Shown here piece after piece: positions 35,001-44,473 of a stretch of 64,000 bases of DNA; positions within the stretch are counted from its first letter, which is position 1, and each line of letters starts with the position of its first letter. Origin of the DNA: Bombyx mori (lineage: Eukaryota; Arthropoda; Insecta; Lepidoptera; Bombycidae); NCBI RefSeq assembly GCF_030269925.1, contig NC_085127.1:875501-939500 (forward strand), in the 5' to 3' direction. Position numbers and translations under genes: made by a program. The notes below the pieces were generated by a model. It saw nothing but the letters and a program-made list of their open reading frames with translations. It was not told where the DNA came from and did not search any database.

Positions 35001-38000
35001 GTTTTGGGCACATTCGTGATCAATGTCGATCGCAAGCCCGCTGCTCTCGATGCGCAGGCCCCCATGAAGGTAATTCTTGTAGTGTTTCAGAAAATAACAT
35101 AACCTGCTTGTTCTGCTCTGGTTGTCATCCCGCCTCTGACCCGAAATGCCCCGAACATGCCCGTCAAAGATCAATTAAGATGGTTATGTCTGAAGAAAAT
35201 ATTAGTTATATTGAGGCAGCTCGCAGATTTCCTTCAGTCCGCACCTCCTATGCCGATGTTGCCAATTCTTCTCTTCCCCAAAAACCTATCTTCCTGAGCC
35301 GATCAGCTCCATCTTCGAATACCCTCCCGTCTTCCTCCCCCTCATCTTCTCGTCATACTCCGTCAACTTCATACAAAAAAACTGTTTTTATTGAAAAATC
35401 GTCTAAACCAATACTTTCCAAGTCTTATGATCGTCATGCTCACAATGATATTATTAGCCCTCCTAACTCTTGTTTACCCAATGGTTGTGCTCTTAGCACT
35501 CCCACCCCCTGTGCCCCTGCTACAAATGATAATCTCGCGGAATTAATGTCAATGCTGCTTCTAAATATTTTATCAAAATTCAATGATATACTACCGAACA
35601 ACGTCTTGATTCAGATTCACGCTTTAATCTCTAGTCTCGTCAACTCTCAACCAAAGCATAATGACGAAGGTCCTACAATGGAACTGTCGTAGTATCAGAA
35701 ATAAAAAACAAGAAATAATTTATCTATCTAATCAATATAACCCTGTCCTCTTTGCTGTTGCGGAGTCATGGTTGAGACCGGATACTCTGCTTAGGGTGCC
35801 CGGGTTCTCGTGTCTCCGCGATGACAGAGACGACGGCTGGGCAGGAACTGCTATCTTGGTCAGAAGAAATATATCTTTTTCTCGCATTACCCTTCCTCCT
35901 CATTCCTCAGCAATTAACATTGTGGCAGTTCGCTGCTTTAACATCACAGTGGTCTCAGTGTACATCCCTCACCCTAACAGTAACCTTATTCTAGAATTTT
36001 CGACACTCTTAACCTCTCTTCCATGTCCTCTCTTAGTCTTAGGAGATTTTAATATACGCCATACAATGTGGGGTTCTGAGTTATGTGACTCAAATTCCTC
36101 ATTATTTCTTGATAAACTTGATGAATTAAATTTGTGTCTACTTAATGATGGAACTCCCACCCGTAGAGTATCCCCATCCCAAAGTCCAAGTGCCCCAGAC
36201 CTGTCCTTGTCCTCTCCCTCTTTAGTTAACTCGATTTCTTGGTCTGTTCTGTCCAACTCCCATGGCAGTGATCATCTTCCAATATTACTAACTCTAGCCG
36301 ATTCTTCCATCCCATCTTCAATTCCATATGAACCCCTTTTGAAATTCAGACTTAACAAGGCCGACTGGCAAAAGTATTCATCTTTAGTTCAAAATAATCT
36401 TGAATCTCTTCCTGATGCAAATGATGAAAATACTCTATTTTTGTACCTAGAATTTTGTTCCATTTTATCCTCCGCTGCCGAACTAACCATTCCCTTAAAG
36501 AATTCAGCTTCAAATAAAATTCCCTCACCAGCATGGTGGGATGCTGAATGCTCCCAAATAGTCCAAAAACGCAAGGAGGCTGAGTCTGAATTTTCTAAAA
36601 TTCTCTCTTTAGAGAATTTCCTAGAATTTCAGAAAATTTCGGCCATCTCTAAAAGATTTTTGCGACAAAAGAAATCTCTTGCTTGGCGTAATTTTTGCGA
36701 GTCTCTCTCCCCAAGAACTCCTGCCTCCTTGATATGGAAAAAAATAAAAGCATTTCGTAAATCACAATCTGATAATAATATTAATTCTAATTCCTTGTCT
36801 TGGCTTCCTGATTTTATCTCCAAACTCTGCCCACCCTTTGTGCCTTTTAAACCTTGTCCCTTAATTCCCTCCTCCGCCTCTAATGACCCCATGAATTCCA
36901 GCTTCTCATTTGCAGAACTATGCTGTGTTCTTGACAACCTCCGAGATTCAGCCCCAGGTATAGATGGCTTCCCGTACTCTTTTATAAAAAAATTATCTGA
37001 CTCTTCTAAAAAAATCTTTCTAAACCTTTTAAATCATATATTTCTCTCCAGTTCTATTCCAGCCTCATGGAAAACTCAATTGATAATCCCAATTCTAAAA
37101 CCAGGCAAGGATCCAGCTCAATCTTGTTCATATAGACCTATTGCTCTCTCGAGTGTGCTAGCTAAAATTATGGAACATTTGATAAAAAATCGTCTAGAAT
37201 GGATAGTTGAAAACAGGTCTATTCTCCCTAATAGTCAGTTTGGCTTTAGACGAGGTTACGGAACATTGGACAGCCTGAGCCTCCTCACTTCAGATATTCG
37301 TGTTGCATTCTCTCAAAATCGTCATGTTATAGCAGTTTTTCTAGATATTTCCTCTGCATACGACAATGTCGACCTTCATTTACTTAGACAAAAACTTATT
37401 AACCTGAATATGCCTCCTAGAATTGTGAATTTTATCTTCAATTTGTTTTATGACAGATCTATTATAGTTCGCATCTTAGGTGAAAATTCTTCTCATCGAA
37501 CCTGGAAAGGTCTACCTCAGGGTTCTGTTCTCAGTCCTCTGCTTTATAATATTTACACTGCTATTTTAGATACTACTGTGAACCGTTTTTGCCGTATCCT
37601 CCAATATGCTGACGATATTGCCCTCTATACCATATCTAATTCTTTCTCACAAGCTTGTAATTGTCTAAATTCTGCTTTGTTTAACCTGAATTCTTGGTTG
37701 AATGATCACTGCTTATCCCTGTCCATCCCTAAATGTTCTGCGGTTGCTTTCTCCCGTAAGAGAGTTATCCCTGAAATAAATATTGAAATTTGTAACCAAT
37801 CTATTCCAGTCTTGAGTAAAGTTAAGTTTTTGGGCATTCTCTTGGATTCTAAACTCTCCGGTGTTCACCATTTAAACTATATCTGCAATAAAGTTGAGAA
37901 GAGCATCAATGTTCTACGCGCACTCTCCGGTGTTAAGTGGGGTTCACATCCTTACAGCCAGAAGCTTCTTTATAATGCTTTAATTAGAAGTCACTTTGAC

Positions 38001-40357
38001 TATGGTTGCTTTGTTTTGGAGCCTTGTAATAAAATGGCACTTACAAAACTAAATCGTATTCAATCAAAATGCCTCAGAATCATCTCTGGCGCCATGAAAT
38101 CTTCCCCTATAAATGCCCTACAAGTTGAATGTTTTGAACCTCCTTTAGCCTTGCGTAGACAGTTTCTAGCTGATAGATTTTTCTACAAAGTAATTTCTCT
38201 CTCAAACCACCCCCTTTTAGCTCTACTTTCCCAACTTGCTCAACTGACCGAAACCTCTAGATACTGGCGTCATAAATCTGTACCTCCTCTTGTCAACTCG
38301 TATAAGAAACTGCAAAATTTAGCTTCTCCAATTTTTCAATATGATAAATTCCCCCTCTTTCTTTTCTCTTTTGACTGTCTTTTATTTCGTCCCACTACCT
38401 TCTTGAATATTGGGATCCATAAAGACTCCCCAGTAGCAAATTTACAATTTCAGAACATAGTACAACTACAATGGCCTAATCATTATCACCTATTCACTGA
38501 TGCATCTAAACTATCCCAAAATGGTCCTGTAGGTGCTGCGGTATGGATCCCCAAGTTTAAAATCTCCCTAAAATACAAACTCCCTCAGACTTCCTCTGTG
38601 TACTCTGGTGAAGCTGTTGCTCTTTTAGAAGCAGCTCTTTTTATTAAAACCCGCGGTCTAAGTAAATCGGTAATTTTTTCGGACTCCTTAAGTTGTCTTC
38701 AAGACATAACTAAATTTCCATCGCATTCAAAAGTCAATTTTGAAATTATATTAAAAATTAAAGAAACTCTTTTTCAATGTCACTGCTCCGGACTTGATGT
38801 CACTCTCGTCTGGATCCCAAGTCATAGCAGAATTTGTGGGAATGAGCTTGCTGACTCCTGTGCCAAGGAGGCTGTTGTTATGGGCTGTAACAAGTATAAC
38901 AAAATTTTTACTCGAGATTTACATTCTCTGGCAAAATCTGATATGCTTCAATCTTGGAATGAAAGCTGGCAGATTTCTCGTCAGTCAGTAGGTAAGCATT
39001 ATGGTAACTTGCAACCGACCCTGCCCTCTAAGCCTTGGTTTTCCTCCCACTGCCATCTTCCTAAAAAAATTGTCTCAGCTATAATCCGTCTTAGACTTGG
39101 CCATGTTTGCTCCCCTGTTTTTCTTGCCAAAATTAGAGTCCGTGACCATTCTCTTTGTGAGTGTGGATTAGATGAGGGTACCCTGGATCACATTTTCTTC
39201 GACTGCCCCAATATCGTATCCCCTCTTTATGATATCCTTCCCAATGACATTCCCCGACCTATTAATATTAATTGTTTATTAACTTTAGTCTATTCTAAAC
39301 ATGTAAATATTCTGTGTAAATTTTTATCTGCTAATAATATTTATCTCTAAAGTAGTTAGTCTAACATATATTTGTTTGTGCTGTTCTTAAAACCACAGAT
39401 TCGCGTATGGAAAAACCGACCAAATTTACTTGTATTTAGATTTAGTAATTTTTTCCCTCTCTAAGCACCTGTTATTTTTGTAAATACTTTGACATTGGCA
39501 AAATCAATGCCAAAGGCGTTGGAGCCAAATTATCTAAAAGAAGAAGAAGAAGAAGAATACATACATAGCTGACACATGCTCAAGTTTGGTGAACGTTTAT
39601 AATTATATAACAAAAGTTTTACTTTACTTACATGACTGATTTCAGACATTTCTCTATCTGTAGGAAAACAACAAATTTTTTGATGAAAAATTATTCACAA
39701 AACCATTTTTCGTAGTTAATAAGTTCTTCATCAGCCCATTTTTTTCGTTTTTAAGTTTCAACAACTCAATTCGCCTTGGTAAACTTATAATAGTAATGCT
39801 TCTTTTATCCCACACAGCTGGTTAATTTAAACCAATTATTTAAACATTTATTTCGACATGAAGTCCCCAATTCTGTCATTCATATTCATATATAGATATC
39901 ATATTTGGCTGACAAATGTGTATTGACTCATAATGGTGTGATTTATTTTCATTATCTAAATAGGTGCATGAGTTCATTGTCCTCCTGGTTTATAGCGGTT
40001 AGTCAAATTGGTTAAGTTTAAGGGCAGTTAAAACCAACTATGCTGTGTGCTAACTATATAGCCAGAAACCAAGTTTTCAACTAGCTGTTAGTGATTTTGT
40101 ATATTACTAATGTTAAATAATTTTAGGATGGATCCGGTAACTAGATATCCGTAGCCTACAATCAATAAAACAAAGTTATTTAGTTATTAAACGATCACGA
40201 TGAAAGTGTATGTTGTCTTTATTAATTTCAGGTGATAGAATGCCTTCTGGTCGTGGGTGAGATGATGGATCTAGGCTTTTCGGAGGCGAGTGTGTTATCA
40301 GCACTCGCTAAGCACGACTTCAACAGGGATAAAGCGATTGATGAACTAGTAACGTAA
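32011..40357 (+). CDS. Ubap1: UBAP1 homologue, ESCRT-I subunit, two coding exons
   Basis: UBAP1 is the ESCRT-I subunit that sorts ubiquitinated cargo at endosomes. Exons are 32011-33474 and 40232-40357, joined in phase 0 through GT-AG sites (AAG|GTGAGA and TTTCAG|GTGATA): 529 residues, close to human UBAP1 (about 500). The N-terminus MSHFGDFMDGVPVKISEKYK fits the UMA motif that docks on ESCRT-I. A basic coiled region (about 63-105) and a Tyr/Gln/Asn/Ser-rich linker follow. The C-terminus has two UBA modules: PPKLQGMCQRIHGMGFSLDR on exon 1 and MMDLGFSEASVLSALAKHDF on exon 2, with the junction between them. The frame is open upstream to 31966, but the first ATG matching the family start is 32011. 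Without exon 2 the second UBA would be lost. The intron carries a full-length LINE in sense orientation. Confidence 0.93.
34223..35692 (+). CDS. LINE ORF1, gag-like nucleic-acid-binding protein
   Basis: 489 residues. The N-terminal third is Ser/Pro-rich and charged, and the central part (about 95-240) is the usual ORF1 fold region (VTRMGVVRQIPVEWSLEDLV). Three cysteine-rich knuckles follow at about 255-310: CLKCCRFGHIRDQC, CSRCAGPHEGNSC and CLFCSGCHPASDPKC. The C-terminal part is Ser/Pro-rich. In related LINEs the protein coats the element RNA. ORF2 starts inside its last codons in another frame (32-nt overlap), suggesting coupled translation. The ATG at 34223 follows about 150 nt of 5' UTR from the element start. 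Confidence in the family is high, in the function moderate. Confidence 0.88.
   Translation: MSMSSSVGENVPPDRGRSSLDSEMDDLSLILNSPVKASQKRPAEDVLSVPEKRSAPHLPAAASNQHTYTRPGFDNNSVLNYSETDSGPFVVHVSRSDGDFAPVSNHTRTLKIAQIIYNGKISGIDEIKNMGRNRAAIIFKTYNEANSFLTNPLLSSNKLSAIIPRFQVTRMGVVRQIPVEWSLEDLVSWIECRSVSTTVIKARRMNKKKKIDGKTVWEPTGTVVLSFLGQVLPKHVYCCSVSLPVNIYTLPTIQCLKCCRFGHIRDQCRSQARCSRCAGPHEGNSCSVSENNITCLFCSGCHPASDPKCPEHARQRSIKMVMSEENISYIEAARRFPSVRTSYADVANSSLPQKPIFLSRSAPSSNTLPSSSPSSSRHTPSTSYKKTVFIEKSSKPILSKSYDRHAHNDIISPPNSCLPNGCALSTPTPCAPATNDNLAELMSMLLLNILSKFNDILPNNVLIQIHALISSLVNSQPKHNDEGPTMELS
35661..39350 (+). CDS. LINE ORF2, endonuclease / reverse transcriptase / RNase H
   Basis: 1229 residues with no stop or frameshift. 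The apurinic-type endonuclease (about 1-225) shows LQWNCRSIRNK, AESW, LGDFN and the SDH box. The RT (about 440-720) shows SYRPIALSSVLAKIMEHLI, FGFRRGYGTLD, FLDISSAYDNVDL, GLPQGSVLSPLLYNIYT and the catalytic YADD near residue 648. RNase H (about 940-1065) shows FTDAS, SGEAVALLEAALF, FSDSLSCLQD and WIPSHSRICGNELADSCAKE, so all its expected acidic residues look present. A C-terminal knuckle, CECGLDEGTLDHIFFDC, lies at about 1166-1182. The enzyme nicks the target and primes reverse transcription there. ORF2 overlaps ORF1 by 32 nt. As far as can be seen it is catalytically complete. Confidence 0.92.
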   Translation: MTKVLQWNCRSIRNKKQEIIYLSNQYNPVLFAVAESWLRPDTLLRVPGFSCLRDDRDDGWAGTAILVRRNISFSRITLPPHSSAINIVAVRCFNITVVSVYIPHPNSNLILEFSTLLTSLPCPLLVLGDFNIRHTMWGSELCDSNSSLFLDKLDELNLCLLNDGTPTRRVSPSQSPSAPDLSLSSPSLVNSISWSVLSNSHGSDHLPILLTLADSSIPSSIPYEPLLKFRLNKADWQKYSSLVQNNLESLPDANDENTLFLYLEFCSILSSAAELTIPLKNSASNKIPSPAWWDAECSQIVQKRKEAESEFSKILSLENFLEFQKISAISKRFLRQKKSLAWRNFCESLSPRTPASLIWKKIKAFRKSQSDNNINSNSLSWLPDFISKLCPPFVPFKPCPLIPSSASNDPMNSSFSFAELCCVLDNLRDSAPGIDGFPYSFIKKLSDSSKKIFLNLLNHIFLSSSIPASWKTQLIIPILKPGKDPAQSCSYRPIALSSVLAKIMEHLIKNRLEWIVENRSILPNSQFGFRRGYGTLDSLSLLTSDIRVAFSQNRHVIAVFLDISSAYDNVDLHLLRQKLINLNMPPRIVNFIFNLFYDRSIIVRILGENSSHRTWKGLPQGSVLSPLLYNIYTAILDTTVNRFCRILQYADDIALYTISNSFSQACNCLNSALFNLNSWLNDHCLSLSIPKCSAVAFSRKRVIPEINIEICNQSIPVLSKVKFLGILLDSKLSGVHHLNYICNKVEKSINVLRALSGVKWGSHPYSQKLLYNALIRSHFDYGCFVLEPCNKMALTKLNRIQSKCLRIISGAMKSSPINALQVECFEPPLALRRQFLADRFFYKVISLSNHPLLALLSQLAQLTETSRYWRHKSVPPLVNSYKKLQNLASPIFQYDKFPLFLFSFDCLLFRPTTFLNIGIHKDSPVANLQFQNIVQLQWPNHYHLFTDASKLSQNGPVGAAVWIPKFKISLKYKLPQTSSVYSGEAVALLEAALFIKTRGLSKSVIFSDSLSCLQDITKFPSHSKVNFEIILKIKETLFQCHCSGLDVTLVWIPSHSRICGNELADSCAKEAVVMGCNKYNKIFTRDLHSLAKSDMLQSWNESWQISRQSVGKHYGNLQPTLPSKPWFSSHCHLPKKIVSAIIRLRLGHVCSPVFLAKIRVRDHSLCECGLDEGTLDHIFFDCPNIVSPLYDILPNDIPRPININCLLTLVYSKHVNILCKFLSANNIYL

Positions 40358-40799
40358 ATTGTTAAGAGTGAGGTAATTTAATAATGTATGTAAATGTGAA
40401 AGAATAATCTATATTACAGAGAATATAATATTATGTAATATGTTTCTTTTATTTATTTCAATTACTGAATAGATAGGGATGCTTCGTGTCTTAGGATAAT
40501 GGTTGATCTGGAACCACGCGCGTTATCCACAAAACGCTTCTTTTTTCACGTGGAATGAGTTCTCTGGTTTTTGGTATTGGACCTGAAGTTTTGGGCAGAG
40601 TCCTACATCCTTTGGGAGACACGGGGTCTGGGAGTCAGGCGCGCTCAACCGAGCATCCGACACCTGCCGAGACGGAACTCTGAAAACGACGTGTACTGCA
40701 ATAGAACCATAATCATCTGGCCACTTTGGTCATGGTGGAGTTAGGATCGGAGATTCAAGAGACTAACCGCAGGGTGGATAAAAAAGGGGAAAGATACGA
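40358..40799. other. Downstream of UBAP1; short 3' UTR then unassigned
   Basis: AATATA-type signals at 40421-40430 could end the UBAP1 transcript. 40490-40790 is more GC-rich, without a recognised element. Confidence 0.4.
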
Positions 40800-41098
40800 A
40801 AACGATTTTCTAATGAAATAATGTACTTAACAAATGTTCGCGATTAACTTCCATGGTGAAGGAATAACATCGTGTAATAAAAATCAAACCCGCAATATTA
40901 TAATTTGCGTAATTACCGGTGGTAGGACGTCTTGTGAATCCACGCGGGTGGGTACCACCACCCCGCCTATTTCGGCCGTGAAGCAGTAATGCGTTTCGGT
41001 TTAAAGGGTGGGGCAGAAGTTGCAACTATACTGAGACCTTAGAACTCATATCTCAACGGCATTTACGTTGTAGATGTCTATCCAGTAACCACTTAACT
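40800..41098 (+). repeat. Bm1-type SINE, long form without the head and with a deleted 3' end
   Basis: Contains the middle section found only in full-length copies (CATGGTGAAGGAATAACATCG, AATTATAATTTGCGTAATT-like) and then GGTGGTAGGACGTCTTGTGA. It lacks part of the CAAGGTGGGTGGCGCATT segment and stops at CAGTAACCACTTAAC. Confidence 0.85.
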
Positions 41099-41276
41099 TG
41101 ATTGTCGTCTCACATTTTGCACTTACGTCACGAAGTACTGTGGACAAAGACAGCAAACATATTACAAGCACTAGAGATTAGATATGAAAACAAAAAGTTT
41201 CGGAGAACAAAGTAGTATTAACATACTTTAATTGAATACTGTTAACCTATTACCACAGTATTCTTCAAGAGCTCTG

Positions 41277-41567
41277 GCCCAAAACACGTCATTACGGATC
41301 CTCCCGATTCATTAACGGTGCTTTTATGAACCACAAGCACCGGTCACCGTCCTCGTCGTATCCGTCGCTTGCGACGAAGGGTTCGACGAGCGAATTAACC
41401 CATAGACACAGCCCACTGAGTTTCTTCTGAGTACATTCTGCGAAGCACTGCTCTTGCTAGGGTCAGTGTTAGCATCACTCCGGTGTGAGCCCGGTGAGCT
41501 CACCTCGTAGTTAAGGTTACGCTGAAATAGCCTCTCAAGGCTATCAGCTTAGGTAAGAATAAAAAAG
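41277..41567 (+). repeat. LINE 3' end, BMC1-like, copy 1
   Basis: Shares GACACAGCCCACTGAGTTTC, TAGATTCTGCGAAGCACTGC-like, GTGAGCTCACCT and CCTCTCAAGGCTATCAGC followed by an A-rich tail with four other copies in the window. The 3' ends coincide while the 5' ends vary, as for 5'-truncated LINEs. BMC1 is my recognition, not verified. Confidence 0.7.
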
Positions 41568-41679
41568 AGCTCTGCTTAAGCAGCTTCTTTCGGCGCTCGT
41601 GCATGGGCGCATATTATCATTTTTTGGACATATAATATCTCCCCGCGAGGAAATGACTCCATAGAGCTCCTTGTCGTTC

Positions 41680-41890
41680 AAAGCAAAGTAGAAGGCACTA
41701 GACCGCGTGGAAGGTTGCCCATGTGATGGACCGACCGAGTCAAGTCGACAGTTGGCGGCTGTTTGCATGAGTGTACCAGGCTCACCACAAACTGGGAGAA
41801 GTGGCGATTGCTAGTGAGCCGCATAACAACTTCCCACAACAATGATACTGAATGACAATTACGACCGCTCTGACAAGAATGATACGGCAG
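41680..41890 (+). repeat. RTE-like LINE C-terminal coding fragment
   Basis: Reads GTRPRGRLP, then WTDRVKSTVGG-like and ECTRLTTNWEKWR-like in one frame with a stop: the conserved C-terminal end of a LINE protein. Short relic. Confidence 0.45.
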
Positions 41891-42348
41891 CGGAAAGATT
41901 ACTATAATACCATTATACATATATACTATATTCTATATTATATATACTATATAAATAAATACTCTCAATGTTGCTAGACTGCGTATTTTAGGTTCTTTGT
42001 ATTTTAGGCTTTCAATGTCTTAGACGTGATTACGAACAGTTTTGCGGTTTCATCACGTACCTACTTATCGTATTAGTAGCCTCTGTAACCTAATTTGAAG
42101 CGTTTCCTAATAAACGAGACGGTGCATATTTTTTGGGGCTAGTAACAGTAGTAGTTGTGTATAGTAGTACCTATTTATTAATTGTGAGTTGGTTTTTATC
42201 ATAATTTTTTTTTTCATTTTAATACCGAGTCTCGTAATTAGATGGTGGAAGATACAAATTTTAAATGGCCTTTACTTACGAAATTGCCGTTTAGTGAACA
42301 GAAAGATATTAATTTTTTGATAAATATTTGTTTATTAATAAACCAAAA
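41891..42348. other. Intergenic AT-rich DNA, nothing recognised
   Basis: No frame or repeat end identified apart from an ATATACTAT-rich patch at 41915-41960. Confidence 0.5.
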
Positions 42349-42412
42349 TCACCACAAAATCAACCTCCTATAAAAACGGAAACTTGTAAAGTGGAGGAAC
42401 TAACTAGTTCTC
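42349..42412 (+). repeat. Duplicated fragment of UBAP1 exon 1
   Basis: CCTATAAAAACGGAAACTTG and TAAAGT(G/A)GAGGAACT plus flanking bases match UBAP1 coding sequence at 33108-33168, with a 5-bp insertion and a few substitutions. It lies 2 kb beyond the last UBAP1 exon and cannot encode a domain. Confidence 0.8.
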
Positions 42413-42547
42413 ATCCACCCATCGTATCGATTAATCTCTGACAGTGGTAGTGCCGCCGGGGTGAATTTTCAATGCCCTTCTTTAAGAAGTCAGGTGTTCG
42501 GGACCTAACAAACTTCAAAGGCATTTTATACTGTCTCTCGAGTATTG

Positions 42548-42754
42548 ATTTTCCCCACAGACACAGCTCACTGAGTTTCTCGCCGGATCTTCTCAGGGGG
42601 TGGGGTTTCGGATCCGGTGGTAGATTCTGCGAAGCAATGCTCTAGCTAGGGCCAGTGTTAGCAACACTCCAGCTTGAGCCCCGTGAGCTCACCTACACGT
42701 TAGGGCGAAGCTGAAATAGCCTCTCAAGGCTATCAGCATAGGTAGGAAAAAAAT
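42548..42754 (+). repeat. LINE 3' end, BMC1-like, copy 2
   Basis: Begins near ACAGACACAGCTCACTGAG and ends TATCAGCATAGGTAGGAAAAAA. The 5' flank at 42430-42547 is unassigned. Confidence 0.7.
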
Positions 42755-42840
42755 GATTTTATTTCTCCCGAGAATTTGTCCAAATTATGAACTTAACACC
42801 GGATGAGCCCACTTAGCAATAAATAAAAATAACTTCCAAA

Positions 42841-42992
42841 CTTTAGAAAGCTTCATGACGAGGTCTGGTGAGTACGGCGGATGACGGAAAAACTTCCAAC
42901 CCAATCTTTTGTAGCTTAGAGACCGTCTGTTGTGCTGTATGAGGTCGAGCGTTGTCGTGTGGGAGCAGCTCCATATCCGAATCAGGCGACGT
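42841..42992 (-). pseudogene. Mariner-family transposase fragment of a second lineage
   Basis: Minus-strand reading gives ELLPHDNARPHTAQQTVSKL and, after a frameshift, FRHPPYSPDLV: the second catalytic aspartate region and approach to the third. The sequence differs from the two mariner copies at 6494 and 44712 (HHDNASSHTA there). Abutted by LINE 3' ends. Confidence 0.65.
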
Positions 42993-43029
42993 AAAGCCAC
43001 CGTCGCGTCGCCGCATCGCCAGAAACACC

Positions 43030-43226
43030 CTCAGACACAGCCCACTGAGTTTCTCACCAGATCTTCTCAGTGGGTCGCGTTTCCGATCCGGTGGTAGATT
43101 CTGCGAAGCACGGCTCTTGCTAGGGTTCATGTTAGCAACGTCATCAGGTTTGAGCCCGTGAGCTCACCTACTAATTAAGGTTACGCTGATATAGCCTCTC
43201 AAGTCTCAGATAAGGTAGGAAAAAAA
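43030..43226 (+). repeat. LINE 3' end, BMC1-like, copy 3
   Basis: From CAGACACAGCCCACTGAGTT to GATAAGGTAGGAAAAAAA. Its 5' edge abuts the mariner-lineage fragment, which it presumably interrupted. Confidence 0.72.
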
Positions 43227-43231
43227 AGCCC

Positions 43232-43375
43232 GGAACATGTCTTATCGGATACAATCTCGGTGCTTTTAGGTTCTTAAAGTACCGGTCACCGCCTTCGTTG
43301 AACTCGACGTGTGAACTAACAACTAACTAAGCCATAAACACAACCCACTGAGTTTCTCGCCAGTTCTTCTGGGTC
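43232..43375 (+). repeat. LINE 3'-region fragment, BMC1-like, copy 4
   Basis: Covers the part containing CACCGGTCACCG-like and CACAACCCACTGAGTTTCTC sequence but ends at TTCTGGGTCGCAATTT, before the usual 3' end. The Helitron begins 18 bp further on. Confidence 0.6.
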
Positions 43376-43392
43376 GCAATTTTTTGAGATAA

Positions 43393-43614
43393 TCACTACA
43401 TAGTATAAAACAAAGTCGCTTTCTATGTCCCTATATTGGTCTGTCCCTATGTATGCTTAAATCTTTAAAACTACGCAACGGATTATGATGCGGTTTTTTT
43501 TAATAGATAGAGGGATTGAAGAGGAAGGTTTATATGTATAATAACATCCATTAAATAGTGGAGAACTCAATAATAAATTACAGTTTCCGAAGCGAAGCGA
43601 GGGCGGGTCGCTAG
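43393..43614 (+). mobile_element. Non-autonomous Helitron, second family
   Basis: Begins TCACTACATAGTATAAAAC, ends GAGGGCGGGTCGCTAG, and lies between host A (43392) and T (43615). The ends differ from those of the Helitron at 2747. No coding capacity (222 bp). Confidence 0.7.
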
Positions 43615-43615
43615 T

Positions 43616-44230
43616 TATACATAAGATACATGATGCGGTATCTTCAATGCGAAGGGCGCGACGAAAGTGTTAGCAACGTATTTTCTTAGTAGGTAAAATT
43701 GATGTCTTTCTGCCGCATTTGAAGGCCGAAATAGTCGCATCTATTGATCTGAGTACACCGGGCCCCTTATCCTCTAGGCCACGACGCGACGACATGTCTA
43801 TATGCCCATGTCATCAAATACCGATCCGAATTTATTGATTATCTTGCGACGAAATACGCGACACATTTTAATTGCTCAGTAAAGTTCCCCTAACTTAGAT
43901 ACAATCTTTAAACGAACAATTATCATTAAACAGATATAATATTTGTACCAAACAAATGCATTTACGAACATCCTTATTTGATTTAACGACAAATAAAATT
44001 TTAATTGCATGTTGTAACTATTATGTTGTATTAGATCCTGATGTATATCGCCAAGATACAATATGCGGACATAGAAAAAACATTTTATGACTGTTTAAAT
44101 TGTTTTGATTATCTCAAAACAAGTTGATTAGTAATTATAGGATCTGAAGGTATTCTAATACTTAATTTTAAATTATTGATATTTGGGACTAGAAGGAAAC
44201 TAAGTACGGACCAAAGTAAGTAGTCTTTCT
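43616..44230. other. Intergenic, nothing recognised
   Basis: AT-rich; no frame, repeat end or RNA gene supported. Confidence 0.5.
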
Positions 44231-44233
44231 TAC

Positions 44234-44473
44234 TGGTGGTAGGACCTCTTGTGAGTCCGCGCGGGTAGGTACCACCACCCTGCCTATTTCTGCCGTGAAG
44301 CAGTAATGCGTTTCGGTTTGAAGGGTGGGGCAGCCGTTGTAACTATACTTGAGACCTTAGAACTTATATCTCAAGGTGGGTGGCGCATTTACTTTGTAGA
44401 TGTCTATGGGCTCCAGTAACCACTTAACACCAGGTGGGCTGTGAGCTCGTCCACCCATCTAGCAATAAAAAAA
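44234..44473 (+). repeat. Bm1-type SINE, 3' module copy
   Basis: Starts CTGGTGGTAGGACCTCTTG and ends CACCCATCTAGCAATAAAAA. Complete for the 3' module and well preserved; lacks the tRNA-like head. Confidence 0.95.

Larger units (their letters stand above)
34072..39554 (+). mobile_element. Full-length LINE (Jockey/I superfamily) in the UBAP1 intron
   Basis: Flanked by a perfect 12-bp TSD GAATACATACAT (34060-34071 and 39555-39566) and ending in an (AAG)n tail. Two long uninterrupted ORFs code for a zinc-knuckle gag-like protein and an endonuclease/RT/RNase H protein. RNase H after RT places it with I/R1/LOA-type LINEs rather than RTE or CR1. A 5'-truncated relative lies at 59970-60371. The open frames and perfect TSD indicate a young insertion. 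Confidence 0.92.
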
